Assembly: GCA_009391835.1 (NCBI GenBank)
Contig: QWJF01000009.1
Location: 1-56,362 of the forward strand
Origin: Chloroflexota bacterium
GTDB taxonomy: Bacteria; Chloroflexota; Anaerolineae; Anaerolineales; UBA11579
DNA length: 56,362 bases
Direction of reading: 5' to 3'
Positions within the stretch are counted from its first letter, which is position 1; each line of letters begins with the position of its first letter. Positions 55,731 to 56,362 of the stretch are shown here, piece after piece. The notes under the pieces were generated by a model. It was not told where the DNA came from. It saw only the letters and a list, made by a program, of their open reading frames with translations, and made no database searches. Both the position numbers and the translations under genes were made by a program.

Positions 55731-56362
55731 GAGGGCTCCTGGGTCGGCAGGTAAGGCATATCGGGGCCCTCTACGCCCAGATAGCCTGCGAGCGCACTGC
55801 GCAAGGCGGTGTTGTCGTCCCAGGGAAACTCGGTTTCGCCAAAGCACATGGATTGCTCGTGGCCTTTGCCCAGCACAATGACCAGATCGCCGGGTTGGGC
55901 CTGCAAGAGTGCAAAGGAAATCGCGGCGCCGCGATCTGGGACGCGCCAAAAGCTCTCGCCTTCTTTCCCGCCCTTTGAACTGGCGCCTGCGGCCATCTCT
56001 TCAAGGATGCCCTCCAACGATTCAGTGCGGGGGTCTTCAGCTGTGAGGATGGTTAGATCGGCCAACTGAGCTGAGGATTCGGCCATCAGGCGGCGTTTTT
56101 CGCGATCCCGAAGACCTGCGGAGCCGAAGACGGCGATGACGCGCTTTTCTGTGAGTTGGCGTGCGGCGCGGAGGGCATTCTCCAGGGCGTAGGGCGTGTG
56201 GGCAAAATCTACGATGGCGGTGAAATCCTGGCCGAGATCAATGACCTGCATGCGGCCAGGCACGGCGTGCAGAGAGGCAATGCCTTGAATAGCGGACTGC
56301 GCGGGCAAGCCGAGGCCAAGCACTCCGGCAGCAAACGCGGCGAGGGCGTTGGAGACGTTGTA
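55727..56362 (-). CDS. murE: Mur ligase (MurE-like), C-terminal part; 5' end outside the window
   Basis: The visible 211 residues begin with YNVSNALAAFAAG, the end of the central ATPase domain, and continue through the MurE C-terminal domain. They include VDFAHTPYALENALRAAR, AEDPRTESL in the position of the DNPR motif that selects meso-diaminopimelate (the arginine is kept), and VLGKGHEQSM, the KGHE segment that binds the amino acid. This fits UDP-MurNAc-tripeptide synthetase. The gene is open at the window edge, so full length, Walker motif and start cannot be examined. A MurT/MurE-like homologue cannot be ruled out. Confidence 0.85.
   Translation of the reverse strand, partial: YNVSNALAAFAAGVLGLGLPAQSAIQGIASLHAVPGRMQVIDLGQDFTAIVDFAHTPYALENALRAARQLTEKRVIAVFGSAGLRDREKRRLMAESSAQLADLTILTAEDPRTESLEGILEEMAAGASSKGGKEGESFWRVPDRGAAISFALLQAQPGDLVIVLGKGHEQSMCFGETEFPWDDNTALRSALAGYLGVEGPDMPYLPTQEPS

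Overview
The window looks like a chromosomal segment of a GC-rich, probably anaerobic or facultative member of the Chloroflexota, most likely Anaerolineae. The inference rests on several things seen together: a 14-gene complex I operon with separate nuoC and nuoD, a LexA box of the CGAAC-N4-GTTCG type used by Gram-positive and related bacteria, a translin-family protein (mainly archaeal and eukaryotic), a LysW-like zinc ribbon, and many genes that appear to start directly behind a -10 box with no Shine-Dalgarno sequence. The taxonomic call is inference; no 16S rRNA gene is present.

Layout. 1-2150 is an AT-richer accessory edge: the last 39 codons and right end of an IS3-type element, an SAM methyltransferase and a tyrosine recombinase lying next to tRNA-Gly(UCC). 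2317-2641 holds no protein gene but contains what looks like a complete small-RNA transcription unit on the minus strand. lipA and an unknown membrane protein follow on the plus strand. A HAD phosphatase and a complete nuoA-N operon occupy 4700-19722 on the minus strand; the nuo promoter overlaps a Rex-like inverted repeat. 19833-26541 carries a two-domain oxidoreductase, an M29 aminopeptidase, two small conserved membrane proteins and alpha-glucan phosphorylase. dnaG-rpoD (26676-30095) is the macromolecular-synthesis pair, followed by a membrane protein/winged-helix regulator pair and a LysW-like protein.

31528-37634 is one compact minus-strand operon: ssb, DUF3467, translin, a Cas4-type nuclease split over two overlapping membrane-anchored ORFs, nadK, a B-box/membrane protein, recN and a degenerate response regulator. 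Nucleic-acid metabolism is the common theme. An ABC-2 exporter, a lipoprotein, panD, an SDR enzyme and an autoregulated lexA follow.

43759-49853 is the most unusual part. An ATP-grasp ligase is followed by a PglC/WbaP-like sugar transferase and by E1-alpha and E1-beta of a 2-oxoacid dehydrogenase. Next comes a fusion of lipoyl domain, E1/E3-binding domain and a PglD/NeuD-like left-handed beta-helix acyltransferase, which replaces the usual E2 catalytic domain. The arrangement suggests that an acyl group made by oxidative decarboxylation is handed from lipoate directly to a sugar. An orphan DNA methyltransferase, a LOG-family enzyme and a HEAT-type protein follow. The window ends with rpsO-pnp (with a highly structured intergenic region), a VOC protein, a cupin, a large polytopic membrane protein and the 3' part of a murE-like ligase that runs off the window.
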